Positions 34,214-43,680 are shown, counted from the first letter of the stretch. The stretch is 64,000 bases of DNA from Salinarchaeum sp. IM2453 (GCF_019693215.1 NZ_CP081183.1:2049226-2113225); one strand, 5' to 3'. The notes: generated by a model not told the origin, from the letters alone. Program-made: numbers and translations.

Positions 34214-35632
34214 ATGGATACGGCTGTTGTCTGGTTTCGTGACGATCTTCGAGTTACGGATAACCCAACGCTAGCTGATGCTGTTAATCAGGCCACTAAG
34301 GTATTACCGATATATGTCTATGACCCAAGACGATATGGTCAAACACAGTATGGGACTCAAAAAATTGGTGGTTTTCGCGCGCAGTTCCGCCATGAAAGTC
34401 TAAGTGATTTACGCAACTCACTTCAGGACCTTGGTGGTGATCTGTTTGTCAGAAGTGGTCACGTTGAAGATGTCATCCCGAAGCTTGTACGGGAAGTAGA
34501 CGCCGATGCTGTATTTGCACAAACAAAGCCAGCAACTGAGGAGTTGGAACGCGAACATCTTGTTCGTGAATCATTGCCCTCTGATGTCTCTTTGAAACGT
34601 CGTTGGACCCACACTCTATACCACATCAATGATTTACCGGAGGAATATCACAATATTAACGATACATTTACACCGTGGCGAAAAACAGTCGAACAGCAAT
34701 CGTCTGTTCGAGATTCAATCCCAGCACCCAAAGTGGTGAATACCCCCCGCATCGATTCTGGTGATCTCCAGTCACCAACCGAGTTGGATATTGAGCCTCA
34801 GAAAATCGATAATCGGACAGTGCTTGAATTTACAGGCGGTGAAACTGCAGCTAAACGACGTCTAGACAAGTACTTCTGGGAGGGTGATCACCTTCGTGAA
34901 TACAAACAAACACGAAACGGAATGCTCGGGGCGAATTACTCATCAAAGTTTTCACCTTGGCTTGCTGCCGGCTGCATATCTCCTCGTTGGATCCACGGAG
35001 AAATCGAGAAATATGAGAACCAACGAGTCTCAAATGAGGACACATATTGGCTTGTCTTTGAGTTACTTTGGCGAGATTTCTTTCAGTTTCAATTTGTTAA
35101 GCATGGCGCTGACTTCTTTATGCCAGGTGGCATCCGCAATGTTGATAAACCGTGGAAGCAGGACAAACAGCAATTCACTCAGTGGAAAAATGGAGAGACG
35201 GGTATTCCATTCATCGATGCGAACATGCGAGAGCTGAATCAGACTGGATATATGTCAAACCGAGGCCGGCAAAATGTTGCCTCATTCCTTGTTGACGGAT
35301 TACAGATTGACTGGCGGTGGGGGGCAGCATACTTTGAAGAGCAATTGGTAGATTACGATGTTGCCTCCAATTGGGGTAACTGGGCATACCAAGCTGGAGT
35401 TGGTAATGACTCTCGAGATAACTACTTCAATGTTCTCACACAGGCGGAGCGATATGACTCAGATGCTGAACACATTAAAACTTGGATTCCAGAGCTATCG
35501 GAGCTTCCAGCCGAATATGCGCATCGGCCATGGGACATGACTAAAGAGCAGCAGGTGACGCATAATATAGAACTTGGTATTGATTATCCTCGCCCGATGA
35601 TTGACCTCGAAGAACGGTATCGGTCAATATGA
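34214..35632 (+). CDS. Cryptochrome/photolyase, DASH-type
   Basis: 472 residues. The N-terminal photolyase domain AVVWFRDDLRVTDNPTL and the FAD domain with GGETAAKRRLDKYFWEGDHLREYKQTRNGMLGANYSSKFSPWLAAGCISPRWI are the DASH layout. Helical-domain WGNWAYQAGVGNDSRDNYFNVLTQAERYD and ANMRELNQTGYMSNRGRQNVASFLV follow. DASH enzymes repair single-stranded pyrimidine dimers with blue light and bind FAD and MTHF. It is followed by a DNA ligase and a beta-lactamase-fold nuclease on the same strand. Confidence 0.93.
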   Translation: MDTAVVWFRDDLRVTDNPTLADAVNQATKVLPIYVYDPRRYGQTQYGTQKIGGFRAQFRHESLSDLRNSLQDLGGDLFVRSGHVEDVIPKLVREVDADAVFAQTKPATEELEREHLVRESLPSDVSLKRRWTHTLYHINDLPEEYHNINDTFTPWRKTVEQQSSVRDSIPAPKVVNTPRIDSGDLQSPTELDIEPQKIDNRTVLEFTGGETAAKRRLDKYFWEGDHLREYKQTRNGMLGANYSSKFSPWLAAGCISPRWIHGEIEKYENQRVSNEDTYWLVFELLWRDFFQFQFVKHGADFFMPGGIRNVDKPWKQDKQQFTQWKNGETGIPFIDANMRELNQTGYMSNRGRQNVASFLVDGLQIDWRWGAAYFEEQLVDYDVASNWGNWAYQAGVGNDSRDNYFNVLTQAERYDSDAEHIKTWIPELSELPAEYAHRPWDMTKEQQVTHNIELGIDYPRPMIDLEERYRSI

Positions 35633-35718
35633 GTTATAATATAGCCCCGGTTTGGCCAACCAGTCGCATCTCGTTGGAACTTCTTATTTAGTGCCAGTCT
35701 CTACCTATTACTAAGAAA

Positions 35719-37398
35719 ATGCAGTACGCTGATCTCGTCGACGTGTATGCAGACCTCGAAGATACCAGCTCAACGCTTGAGAAAACAGCCATTTTGTCGG
35801 ATTGCTTCAGCAAGGTTGACGATACGGATCTTCCTCGTGTCGTCAGACTAGTTCGTGGGAAGGTATTTGCGCCATGGGAGTCAGAAGATATTGGCATTTC
35901 AACATCTCTAATGAGCGATGCCATTGCTAAGGCAACAGGAATCGACTCAACTCAGATTGAAACGTGGTGGCGCGAACGTGGTGATCTGGGTAACGCCGCT
36001 GCTGTTGCAATCAATCAGCGCCAACAACAACCCCTTTTTTCCGAATCACTGACTGTTGAACAAGTATATGAAACACTTCGTGAAGTAGCAACATACGAAG
36101 GAGATGGAAGCCAGCAAAGACAGATTGATACGGTCTCTGGACTCCTAACCCATACCTCTCCGAGCGAAGCTCGATATCTTGTTCGTACTGTTGTTGGAGC
36201 GATGCGTTTGGGCGTCGGCGAAGGACTTGTCCGTGATGCAATTGCCGATGCGTTCTTTGGTACTGAGGGTGGAAAAAGTGCAGTCAAGCAGGCTTATGAG
36301 GTGACCAATGATTTTGCGATAGTTGCTGAGCGGGCCAGATCCGGCGATAAATCCGCACTTGCTGAACTTGACGTTGAGTTATTCCGCCCAATCAAACCGA
36401 TGTTGGCCAAAAAATCTGAAGATATTGACACGGCGGTTTCTGAACTCTCTGATGCTTCTGGAGCTGTACTACTAGAGGCTAAATACGATGGTATCCGAGC
36501 AAAAATTCACAAGCAGAATGATGAAATACGCGTTTTCACCCGTCGGCTAGAGGAAGTTACAAGGCAATTCCCTGATGTTGTCGCTGCTGCAGGAGAGCAG
36601 ATTACTGCTGATGAGTACATCATCGAGGCGGAAGTCGTTGCGTATGATCCCAAATCTCATGACCCAGTACCATTTCAAGAGCTATCCCGACGTATCAAAC
36701 GGAAGTATGATATTGATGAGCTTGTAGAGACCGTGCCTGTTCGCACCTACTTATTTGATCTCATCCAACTTGATGGCACAAGTTACATTGAATGCCCTCT
36801 TCGTGAACGATTGTCCCATCTTGAGGAAATTCTTGACCCCGACCAACAACGAATTGCACGAGCAGAACATCTTCAGACCAATTCGGTCGAACAAGCGCAA
36901 AACTTCTATGAGAATGTTCTTAGTGCTGGACATGAGGGAGTCATGGCAAAAAACTTAGATGCAACATACCAACCGGGATCTCGAGTTGGATATCAACAGA
37001 AAATTAAACCAACCATGGAACCGCTTGATCTCGTTGTTACCCGAGCTAAGTGGAGTGAAGGTCGAATTAGTGACTTTCTCGGCCGTCCGTATCTTGCGTG
37101 CCGGAATAATAATGGATTCAGCGAGGTGGGACGAATGCACACTGGATTTACTGATGCACAACTTGAGGAATTTATGGACTTGGTTGAACCGCTAATTCGG
37201 GAAGTTGATGGTAGAGAAGCGAAACTCAAGCCTGAAGTTGTACTTGAAGTAGAATATGAAGAGATTCAGAAATCGCCGCAGTATGATTCTGGATATGCAC
37301 TGCGGTTTCCTCGACTCAAGCGCATCCGGCACGACTTAGATCCCGACGACACTGACACAATTGATAGAGTCAAGGAGCTATATCAACAACAAAGCTGA
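35719..37398 (+). CDS. lig: ATP-dependent DNA ligase
   Basis: 559 residues, the usual archaeal size. The N-terminal DNA-binding domain (residues 1-200) is followed by the nucleotidyltransferase motif [13 protein letters not shown] with the adenylated lysine K255. [14 protein letters not shown] (motif III region), [31 protein letters not shown] and KIKPTM (motif V-type lysines) complete it. It seals nicks in replication and repair. The start is at ATG 35719; a gap of 86 bp separates it from the photolyase gene. A nuclease gene follows after 16 bp. Confidence 0.95.
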   Translation: MQYADLVDVYADLEDTSSTLEKTAILSDCFSKVDDTDLPRVVRLVRGKVFAPWESEDIGISTSLMSDAIAKATGIDSTQIETWWRERGDLGNAAAVAINQRQQQPLFSESLTVEQVYETLREVATYEGDGSQQRQIDTVSGLLTHTSPSEARYLVRTVVGAMRLGVGEGLVRDAIADAFFGTEGGKSAVKQAYEVTNDFAIVAERARSGDKSALAELDVELFRPIKPMLAKKSEDIDTAVSELSDASGAVLLEAKYDGIRAKIHKQNDEIRVFTRRLEEVTRQFPDVVAAAGEQITADEYIIEAEVVAYDPKSHDPVPFQELSRRIKRKYDIDELVETVPVRTYLFDLIQLDGTSYIECPLRERLSHLEEILDPDQQRIARAEHLQTNSVEQAQNFYENVLSAGHEGVMAKNLDATYQPGSRVGYQQKIKPTMEPLDLVVTRAKWSEGRISDFLGRPYLACRNNNGFSEVGRMHTGFTDAQLEEFMDLVEPLIREVDGREAKLKPEVVLEVEYEEIQKSPQYDSGYALRFPRLKRIRHDLDPDDTDTIDRVKELYQQQS

Positions 37399-37414
37399 TC
37401 CATAGAGATATGCG

Positions 37415-38401
37415 ATGAATTCTGACATATCTGTACAACTTCGTGACGGCATTGAGATTACATTATCAACCGGAGAACAGATTGTTCTTGATGGTGCTAA
37501 AGAGGACCTCACTCCGGTTGTCAGTCATGCACATGGAGATCACATTGTCGATGGAACGACAGAAATCGTCGCCTCAAATCTTACCGCAGCATTAACCTCT
37601 GTGCGACAAGACCACAATATTAAATCATCTAGCAATCCCGCAGTTACACTTCACGATGCTGGACATATTGCGGGCTCACGAGCGATAGAGATAACTGATC
37701 AAGAATCCGAGATAACTTACCTTTATACTGGTGATTACAGTACTCGTGATCGGTTTTATCTCTCTGGGTTTGATCCAATTGATGCAGACATCCTAATTAC
37801 GGAAACGACATATGGGAAACCAGAGTACACATTTCCTCCAACAAAAGAGGTCGTTCGAGAGATTAACGACTGGCTTGAAGCAACGATGGATGAAGTTGTA
37901 ATTTTATTTGGATATGCACTTGGACGTGCACAAAAACTACAGCGCATCCTTGCAGGCTCTTGTCGGAATACAATATATGTCACCGACGCTGTTGCAGATC
38001 TCAATGATGTTATTACCTCATACTGTGATGTCCAGTTTCCAGCCAAGAGGTATTCTACTGAAACGACGTTGGAGGAGGGCGATGCACTCGTATTACCGAT
38101 GCAAACATCACGATTAGCTTGGATTGAATCCCTAATCGAGAAACATGATGCAATTACTGCCGGATTCTCTGGTTGGGCAGTTGATGATTCGTTTATTTAC
38201 CGACGGGGGCTTGACCGGGGATTTGTCTTGTCTGATCATTGTGACTACTCTGAGCTCGTTGATGTTGTGGAGTCTGTTGATCCAGACCAAATATACACTT
38301 ATCACGGGTTCAGTGAAGAATTTGCCACACACCTAGCCACTGAGATGGGATATTCTGCACAAGCGCTTAAGCAAAACCAGTCTACGCTGTCTGACTTCTG
38401 A
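37415..38401 (+). CDS. Beta-lactamase-fold mRNA/DNA 3'-end processing exonuclease-like protein
   Basis: 328 residues. Motif HAHGDH (38-43), HDAGHIAGSRAIE, YTGDYSTRD with the metal-binding Asp, and a final GFSGWAV...VLSDHCDYSEL are typical of the metallo-beta-lactamase/beta-CASP nuclease group. Its position 16 bp after the DNA ligase resembles bacterial ligase-associated exonuclease pairs. A repair role for the pair is likely. RNA processing cannot be excluded. Confidence 0.87.
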   Translation: MNSDISVQLRDGIEITLSTGEQIVLDGAKEDLTPVVSHAHGDHIVDGTTEIVASNLTAALTSVRQDHNIKSSSNPAVTLHDAGHIAGSRAIEITDQESEITYLYTGDYSTRDRFYLSGFDPIDADILITETTYGKPEYTFPPTKEVVREINDWLEATMDEVVILFGYALGRAQKLQRILAGSCRNTIYVTDAVADLNDVITSYCDVQFPAKRYSTETTLEEGDALVLPMQTSRLAWIESLIEKHDAITAGFSGWAVDDSFIYRRGLDRGFVLSDHCDYSELVDVVESVDPDQIYTYHGFSEEFATHLATEMGYSAQALKQNQSTLSDF

Positions 38402-38458
38402 AATCTCTATTTTCCGCCTAGATAATTGTGCTAAGAATGGACAATATTATACAATACA

Positions 38459-38466
38459 CTTATATT
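38459..38466 (+). promoter_or_regulatory. TATA-like box, glutaredoxin gene
   Basis: CTTATATT is centred 27 nt before the ATG at 38490, so transcription would begin at or very near the start codon (leaderless). Confidence 0.5.
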
Positions 38467-38489
38467 CTGGCAGAAAAATCTCTATAACT

Positions 38490-38798
38490 ATGGGGCAGTC
38501 ACATAATATTGAACTCTACCAACTCGATGGATGTCCACACTGTATTAAGGTAAAACGGGCGCTAAACGACCTCAAAATTGAATATGAATCTAATCGTGTT
38601 CCTCGAAGCCCCGATGAACGTGATAAGGTGATGCGTTTGAGTGGTCAGCGTGAAGTACCAGTACTCGTTGACCGTGCTAATGATGTTAAAGGCCTGAACG
38701 GAAGCGACGAAATTGTGGAATACCTATACGAAACGTATGGAGACGGAGAGCCTGATCCGTCTGGGCTCCTCGATCGCTTTATTTATAAATTATTCTAG
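38490..38798 (+). CDS. Glutaredoxin-like protein
   Basis: 102 residues with the redox pair C15/C18 (CPHC), VPRSPDERDKVMRLSGQREVPVLVD with the cis-Pro, and SDEIVEYLYETYG. It resembles the 82-residue protein at 17435 (the N-terminal half and the YLYETYGD ending are similar) but has an extra C-terminal tail (PDPSGLLDRFIYKLF). It would be a monothiol or dithiol exchanger. A leaderless promoter is visible just upstream. Confidence 0.9.
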   Translation: MGQSHNIELYQLDGCPHCIKVKRALNDLKIEYESNRVPRSPDERDKVMRLSGQREVPVLVDRANDVKGLNGSDEIVEYLYETYGDGEPDPSGLLDRFIYKLF

Positions 38799-38807
38799 CC
38801 ACTGACT

Positions 38808-38838
38808 TCTTCCCCTGGCTTTATCCGTGGAAGGTCAA
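38808..38838 (+). repeat. Decayed element right end ending in TCAA
   Basis: TCTTCCCCTGGCTTTATCCG then TGGAAGGTCAA has the same order as the mini-elements (a CCCC..GGCTTTA..CCG loop, then AGGTCAA). It lies between the glutaredoxin and thioesterase genes. The left half with TTAC is gone. Confidence 0.4.
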
Positions 38839-38873
38839 GTTCCGATTATCCTCTAACACTTGGCTAAGTACGC

Positions 38874-39299
38874 TCAGGTAGTGTTTTGGCTGGTTTCCCG
38901 GTATGCAACAACTGCGTTAAGCCACTCCTCTGGAATCTGCCGTGGTGTCTGGTTTTCACTGTCATATGCGACTTGTACCGATTCAGCGGTTGCAACACGA
39001 GAATTATCCTCAGTAAACACCTCATAGCGAAGTGCAAACGAATGCTCCCCTACTTCCTCCATCGGAACAGTGAGACCTACTGTTATTGTATTCTCAGTCG
39101 TTACAGGTTGTTCGTAATCAACTGAGAGTGACGCTACCACAATACCAGCATCGGCAGGTGTTATTCCAACAACTTCCTCAAGAAACGCCACACGAGCTTG
39201 CTCAAGATATGTTACGTATACTGCATTGTTCACATGACCAAGGGTATCAAGATCTCTAAATCGAACCTGTATCTCTGTGGTATAGTCAAAACTATCCAT
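38874..39299 (-). CDS. Acyl-CoA thioesterase, 4HBT (hotdog) family
   Basis: 141 residues from the ATG at 39299; a GTG directly upstream is an alternative. QVRFRDLDTLGHVNNAVYVTYLEQARVAFLEEVVG contains the conserved Asp-x-x-GHVNN active-site region of 4-hydroxybenzoyl-CoA thioesterase-like hotdog proteins. The rest (VDYEQPVTTENTITVGL, SFALRYEVF) completes one hotdog. The substrate is unknown. Confidence 0.85.
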   Translation of the reverse strand: MDSFDYTTEIQVRFRDLDTLGHVNNAVYVTYLEQARVAFLEEVVGITPADAGIVVASLSVDYEQPVTTENTITVGLTVPMEEVGEHSFALRYEVFTEDNSRVATAESVQVAYDSENQTPRQIPEEWLNAVVAYRETSQNTT

Positions 39300-39409
39300 C
39301 ACATATTATGAATAGTTTACAAGAAACATAATCATTGGCTCCTTTGCCAGCAAATAAATCCGACGTGAATGTTCTTCACCTACTGTTTCTTGTCGTCATT
39401 ATGGATATT

Positions 39410-39643
39410 TCACGGAGCGGGAATAGCAACTTCCGATAGTTCCACATGATCAGCGAGTAACTCTTCAGTTACATGCGCTGGTATGGTGCCGCTAGGACCA
39501 TGCCCTTCACCCGTTGTTGATCGAATGTGTGTTCGTAATTGATTCATCCCCACGTTTTCTGGTTTATTTGTTTCTGACAGTGCAGTCATCGATTCACCAC
39601 AAATCGGACATTCACATTGAATACCAGTTGGCCCACCTGTCAT
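39410..39643 (-). CDS. Small zinc-finger protein with CPICG and His pair
   Basis: 77 residues. CECPICGESMTALSETNKP has the Cys pair, then NQLRTHIRSTTGEGHGP supplies two or three His in C2H2-like spacing. The acidic tail HVTEELLADHVELSEVAI follows. It could be a nucleic-acid-binding or protein-binding mini-protein. The start overlaps the 3' end of the relic frame at 39612-39872. No family is known to me. Confidence 0.6.
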   Translation of the reverse strand: MTGGPTGIQCECPICGESMTALSETNKPENVGMNQLRTHIRSTTGEGHGPSGTIPAHVTEELLADHVELSEVAIPAP

Positions 39644-39872
39644 TCAAGTTTGTGTGTTCTCGGCAGCCGTACATAAATCGTTCCTTCTCGGTGTATCGCA
39701 TGTGATCGCGGAGCCTTCCAGACATAGTGAACTCTCCCTGCCTACTCACCGCCGTTGGCGGCTCCTTGCAGCAGTGGCTTCCTGATCTCAGGACACACTT
39801 TGCAGAAACATCATCAGCTGTCGTCTCAGTGTCCACAGTGAGCGCAGTCTCCACAGGTGTTGATTCGGCCAT
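39612..39872 (-). pseudogene. Small cysteine-containing gene interrupted by an element end
   Basis: 86-codon frame: MAESTPVETALTVDTETTAD then DVSAKCVLRSG looks like a normal acidic haloarchaeal N-terminus. It is followed by residues encoded within the type C element end (39727-39769), then MSGRLRDHMRYTEKERFMYGCREH, which reads like a zinc-ribbon C-terminal half. The in-frame insertion keeps the frame open by chance. Whether the product functions is doubtful. Confidence 0.5.
39727..39769 (-). repeat. Element end, type C (second copy, ends in TTCAC)
   Basis: On the minus strand it reads GCAAGGAGCCGCCAACGGCG, GTGAGTAGGCAGGG and AGAGTTCAC. It is nearly the same as 11921-11963. Both copies lie inside, or truncate, a small Cys-containing gene. 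Confidence 0.6.
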
Positions 39873-40244
39873 GTTCTGATCTACCCGGTGGTGACGGAAC
39901 TATCGAGTCTGCCCAGAGTATGATCTCGTTCGAAGCCAGCCTCATGAATAGAATTCATCACAAACTATTGTATGGTCAGTATAACATACATGTGTTTGAG
40001 TAGCCTGGGTGACGGCTGTATCCTTTCTCCCCCACTCGCTCCTTGAGGGCAGAGAATCAGCCTGTAGAAGATAAAATCAACTGGCATCTATTCTGTCGTT
40101 TGTGCAATGAGTCAGCTTTTGATCTATATAGCAAATTTTGAGTGGTCTAGTGTAACTCTCCTGTGTGGCTACATATTATTGTTATTTACTGTGGACAATG
40201 TCAGCTAAGATAGACAATTTCAAAAGATAGATTTTCTTTATTTG
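39873..40244. other. 372-bp gene-free stretch with a type D repeat
   Basis: Contains GACGGCTGTATCCTTTCTCC then CCCACTCGCTCCTTGAGGGC (40011-40050). The same order recurs at 63921-63960 and, in part, at 55692-55712. Nothing else is gene-like. The last 60 bp are AT-rich and may hold the promoter of the transporter gene. Confidence 0.5.
40011..40050 (-). repeat. Repeat type D (CTCAAGGAGCGAGT ... GATACAGC)
   Basis: Minus strand: GCCCTCAAGGAGCGAGTGGG then GGAGAAAGGATACAGCCGTC. A second copy is at 63921-63960. The CTCAAGGAGC core is shared with the type C ends, suggesting related elements. Confidence 0.5.
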
Positions 40245-40943
40245 ATGACAGGGATATTACCTCAAGAAGAATCCAAGAATATAGACATGAATCTGAAAGT
40301 CGTATTAACAGTACTATTTGGAGCGAGTATTGTTGTCGCAAATATTACTGCAGCAAAATTAGCATGGTTTACTCTGCCAGTCATTGGTGAGGTTGCTGTA
40401 CCAGCGGGCTTTGTTGCATTTGGTGTTGCGTTTCTTTGTTCTGATTTGCTGGTTGAATTTGAAGGACGCAAATACGCTCACAGTGTAGTCAACGCAACTG
40501 TTCTGGCAATGGTATTTGGATGGATTCTCATTTATATTGCAATCTATCTTCCGGTTGCACCAATTTATGAGGCCCACGATGCGTATATAACAACACTCGG
40601 TCAATCAGCAAACATTGTACTTGCGTCTATTGTAACATTAGTTGTCAGTCAGCATGCAGATGTTCGAATCTTTGCTGGTATCCGAGATCGAACTGGTGCT
40701 GCATACCGGTGGATTCGCAATCTTGGATCCACTGGTGTCTCACAATTTATCGATACAGCAATATTCATAACGCTTGGGTTTGCGCTTTTTCCGTTCATTT
40801 TTGATGGTGATCCTATGTGGGGAACAGCGTTACTCGGCACTATTGTTGGCCAATATACTGTCAAACTTATTGTCGCTATCTTGGATACACCGATTTTCTA
40901 TGCCGTAACATCAGCTATCAAAACGACAAGGGAGGCTCACTAA
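40245..40943 (+). CDS. Queuosine/archaeosine-precursor transporter, VUT (DUF165/YhhQ) family
   Basis: 232 residues from the ATG at 40245. Six hydrophobic spans are seen. VVANITAAKLAWFTLPVIGEVAVPAGFVAFGVAFLCSDLLVEFEGRKYA is the family's first block (DLL.E.YG-like), and SQFIDTAIFITLGF plus GTALLGTIVGQYTVKLIVAILDTPIFY is the second. Members import preQ0/preQ1 or queuine-type bases. In archaea the product would feed archaeosine in tRNA. An internal ATG at 40287 is an alternative start. Confidence 0.88.
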   Translation: MTGILPQEESKNIDMNLKVVLTVLFGASIVVANITAAKLAWFTLPVIGEVAVPAGFVAFGVAFLCSDLLVEFEGRKYAHSVVNATVLAMVFGWILIYIAIYLPVAPIYEAHDAYITTLGQSANIVLASIVTLVVSQHADVRIFAGIRDRTGAAYRWIRNLGSTGVSQFIDTAIFITLGFALFPFIFDGDPMWGTALLGTIVGQYTVKLIVAILDTPIFYAVTSAIKTTREAH

Positions 40944-41429
40944 GTTTCGACACTGCATGATTGCACTGAGACCAGAAGCAGGAGGATACATCCCATCAAC
41001 AATGCGATGAAAACAACCTATAGGCCTTACAGCGTTAGCAAGGCGAAAGCCCACCCGTTTACGGGTGTGGATAAAGCCAACAACTGGGAATCTATCCACG
41101 GGACTGAGCTATCCCGGTGTTTTATCAGCAATCAGAACGTAGGCATGACCACGCCGAGGCGGTTTCGCCGCCCTATTAAACGGATAATATCGGGATTCGG
41201 ACCACACCACGTCTGAAGGAATCCCCTTCAGGCCGCTGGCTGTGGATTCCGGACACACGGTAACTCTGAATCCCATGCCGGGATAGGAGTAACGGCGGCT
41301 TGGCCCCGCCAGCGGTCTGGTCATGCCGACTGGACTGCAAACCTGAAACTCCCAACCAAGCGGGTGCGGTGCCGTGGGAATCCCACCCCGTTCACGGGTG
41401 GGAGGAGGTCAATAATGGCCCATGGAAGC
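40944..41429. other. 486-bp gene-free stretch containing an internally deleted IS608-like element
   Basis: Most of it is the 382-bp element 41031-41412. The interval before it is short and unremarkable. Frames in this stretch are rich in Pro, Cys and Arg and unlike the neighbouring coding DNA, so I call no gene. Confidence 0.6.
41031..41412 (+). mobile_element. Non-autonomous IS608-like element (MITE-like), 382 bp
   Basis: It is preceded by TTAC (41027-41030) and starts AGCGTTAGCAAGGCGAAAGC with a CCCACCCGTTTACGGGTGTGG hairpin. It ends with a second hairpin (about 41376-41402) and GGAGGAGGTCAA. The inside lacks any tnpA or tnpB but shares the CAACTGGGAATCT and GGATAGGAGNAACGGC segments with the relic at 14366-14590. 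This is the order expected for an IS200/IS605 derivative deleted for its genes. Confidence 0.65.
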
Positions 41430-41876
41430 TCAATTTGTGGCACTGTTTTGGTCATCTTCACCCTCTTTTTCAGGCTTTGCAGACTGAAAATGTATATCGA
41501 GCCCTTTTTTCCGCTTATATTCGATTTCAACGTTCGTGTCGTCGATAATCGATTTTAGATCAGCTTTAAACGTATCAAGTCCAACGTCATTTCCGACAAT
41601 ACGGATGTAGTGATCTGAAAACTGAACTGTTACGTCGTGCTCTGCTACGTGCTTATCAATCCGCTTTAGAATGACTGGAACAGATTCATACGCTTTTTGA
41701 GCGCCATCTTTGCTCTTATCAACTAATAGTCGTAGTACACTACGGAGAGCACCGATCATTCTTTTTAACGCATTAGCGGCCCGGCTTCCACCTTCTTTTT
41801 CTGGCGTATTTATACCTCTGTCTGATCCATTCTCTACGGTCGAAGGCTCAAATGTTACGTCGTCTTCAGTTGTCAT
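41430..41876 (-). CDS. Hypothetical haloarchaeal protein
   Basis: 148 residues from the ATG at 41876. After an acidic linker (TTEDDVTFEPSTVENGSDRG) comes a helical, basic stretch (AANALKRMIGALRSVLRLLVDKSKDGAQ). The C-terminal alpha/beta part is HVTVQFSDHYIRIVGNDVGLDTFKADLKSIIDDTNVEIEYKRKKGLDIHF. The end is rich in Lys and Glu. No domain recognised. The 5' end lies 26 bp from the 3' end of the MFS gene on the same strand, so it may be co-transcribed with it. Confidence 0.55.
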   Translation of the reverse strand: MTTEDDVTFEPSTVENGSDRGINTPEKEGGSRAANALKRMIGALRSVLRLLVDKSKDGAQKAYESVPVILKRIDKHVAEHDVTVQFSDHYIRIVGNDVGLDTFKADLKSIIDDTNVEIEYKRKKGLDIHFQSAKPEKEGEDDQNSATN

Positions 41877-41902
41877 TATCTCATCTTTTGTTAGCGACAA
41901 GT

Positions 41903-43183
41903 TCAACGTTTGGGCTCTGATTGAAGCCCCGACTCTGCTGGCGGACGAAGAACCATTGCCCCAAGCGCTGCCAGTATTGCCAGTATGCCGCCGATGAGAA
42001 ATGTCACTGACCATCCAACTGCCACGACAAGATAGCCGGCAACAACGCCGGAAAACACTCCGCCTCCGATTTTAGCTGTATACACGATTGCATAATTCCC
42101 CGAACTATATTCAATCCCATAGTACTCAGAGATCATACTCGGGAAGTACACATACAGTGGTGAGGAGAAAAACATCGCGAGAACTACCATGAGGATAAAT
42201 AATATTTGGAATTCAGCAATTCCGGTATACACAAGGATAATACGAAATAGTCCAGCCAATGCAAATGAGACAGCCATGACGTATCGGGAATGAAACCGAT
42301 CATAGAACTCTCCAAGTATGATACGTGACACACCCGAGGCGAGTGGTAACACAGTCGCTGACAGTGTTGCAATGACCGCTGCAAATCCAACGTGTTCTGC
42401 ATACCCAACGATATTTGCGATTAAAAGCAGGTCTGCGCTAGCCACGGCAATAAACATCGCATACAACAGCCAGAATTGCCAAGTTTTGAGCATTTCTATG
42501 GCAGTATATGACTTACCACGTAGCGATGCGGCAAGATCTTGATCGTCTTCGTCGGTGGCTTCAATCCAGTCTTGTGGTGGATCTCGGAGAACGACAGCCC
42601 CGATCAAAATTGCAACTAGGATCACAATTCCAACATTCCGAAGCACTGTTGCATAGGCATCAGGAACAGCATAAGCACGCACATACGGAACGACAAGAAC
42701 ACTACCGGCTGCAAATGCCATCGTTCCGACCCCCGTTGTAAATCCAGGCCGGTCTGGGAACCATTTGACAGCAGTATTTACAGCAACAGTATAAATAATA
42801 CCTACACCGACTGCTCCCAGTGAATATAGCATATACAACTGCCATAGCTCAGTTGCATATGCTAGTCCAATATATCCACCTCCCGCCAGCAAAGCAGCAA
42901 GAATTGTCAATTGTCGTGGGCCATATCGGTCTCTGATCCATCCAGCCGGGAACTGTGAGAGTGACTGAAACACAACGTACAATGAGAATACTGCACCAAG
43001 AGCGGGTAATGCAATATCAAGACTTTCAGCAAGAGGCCTCTCAATGGACGACCATACATATTGATATGGACTGACTGCTGCCATCATCAGTGCTGCAGCA
43101 ACCAACTGCCACCATCGTGAAAACCCGAGGATTGACTTTGCCCTCTTTGAATAACTAAATGATTGAGAATTGTCATCACTCAT
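41903..43183 (-). CDS. MFS transporter, OFA (oxalate:formate antiporter-like) family
   Basis: 426 residues with 12 hydrophobic spans. RWWQLVAAALMMAAVSPYQYVWSSI, SLSQFPAGWIRDRYGPRQLTILAALLAGGGYIGLAYA and GVGIIYTVAVNTAVKWFPDRPGFTTGVGTMAFAAGS match the OFA subfamily, with its FP.R.G..TG motif between spans 4 and 5. It likely carries a monocarboxylate or related anion. No metabolic partner is adjacent, so the substrate is open. Confidence 0.87.
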   Translation of the reverse strand: MSDDNSQSFSYSKRAKSILGFSRWWQLVAAALMMAAVSPYQYVWSSIERPLAESLDIALPALGAVFSLYVVFQSLSQFPAGWIRDRYGPRQLTILAALLAGGGYIGLAYATELWQLYMLYSLGAVGVGIIYTVAVNTAVKWFPDRPGFTTGVGTMAFAAGSVLVVPYVRAYAVPDAYATVLRNVGIVILVAILIGAVVLRDPPQDWIEATDEDDQDLAASLRGKSYTAIEMLKTWQFWLLYAMFIAVASADLLLIANIVGYAEHVGFAAVIATLSATVLPLASGVSRIILGEFYDRFHSRYVMAVSFALAGLFRIILVYTGIAEFQILFILMVVLAMFFSSPLYVYFPSMISEYYGIEYSSGNYAIVYTAKIGGGVFSGVVAGYLVVAVGWSVTFLIGGILAILAALGAMVLRPPAESGLQSEPKR

Positions 43184-43380
43184 TCTACTAGTCTCACCTT
43201 CGTAATTATATCTTATCTGCCAGTTAGATGTAATCGAACATACGGATAATCCGAATACACACGTTCTATTTCGCTATTGAACCGGGAATCGTATTCAATC
43301 CTCTGATGACGAAATAATTACCGTTATAATACCGAGGGATAGGTAGGGCTTAAATTGTCGATTGACTGGTGCTGACCCTG

Positions 43381-43605
43381 TTAGTCGTCTAGGCCGTAGT
43401 CCTCAATAGAATGATAGTGCTTCCACGTGGCAGCTACTCGATCTGCTGTAAAGCGGAGTTCGCCATCGGCGAGATCAACGACAACCATATTATCCTCAAA
43501 CCGCGTGTCATGAAGGTGAAGCTCAACTGGTTCCTCAATCTCTTCGACCTTTGCCATTAGCTCGCCATTTTCTTGAATTTGCGATTTTATATTTTCAACA
43601 TTCAT
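43381..43605 (-). CDS. Conserved small haloarchaeal protein, unknown function
   Basis: 74 residues. MNVENIKSQIQENGELMAKV, then EIEEPVELHLHDTRFEDNMVVVDLADGELRFTADRVAATWKHYHSIEDYGLDD. The C-terminal half reads as a compact alpha/beta domain with a repeated His pattern. The composition is typical of the organism. It faces the big histidine-kinase gene, divergent, with about 105 bp between the starts. I know no function. Confidence 0.65.
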   Translation of the reverse strand: MNVENIKSQIQENGELMAKVEEIEEPVELHLHDTRFEDNMVVVDLADGELRFTADRVAATWKHYHSIEDYGLDD

Positions 43606-43680
43606 TGTGAGCGTTTTGCACCTTGATTAGACAGCATAAAATAACTGGCGATAGAACTGTGATTCTGCTCATGGAGATGC

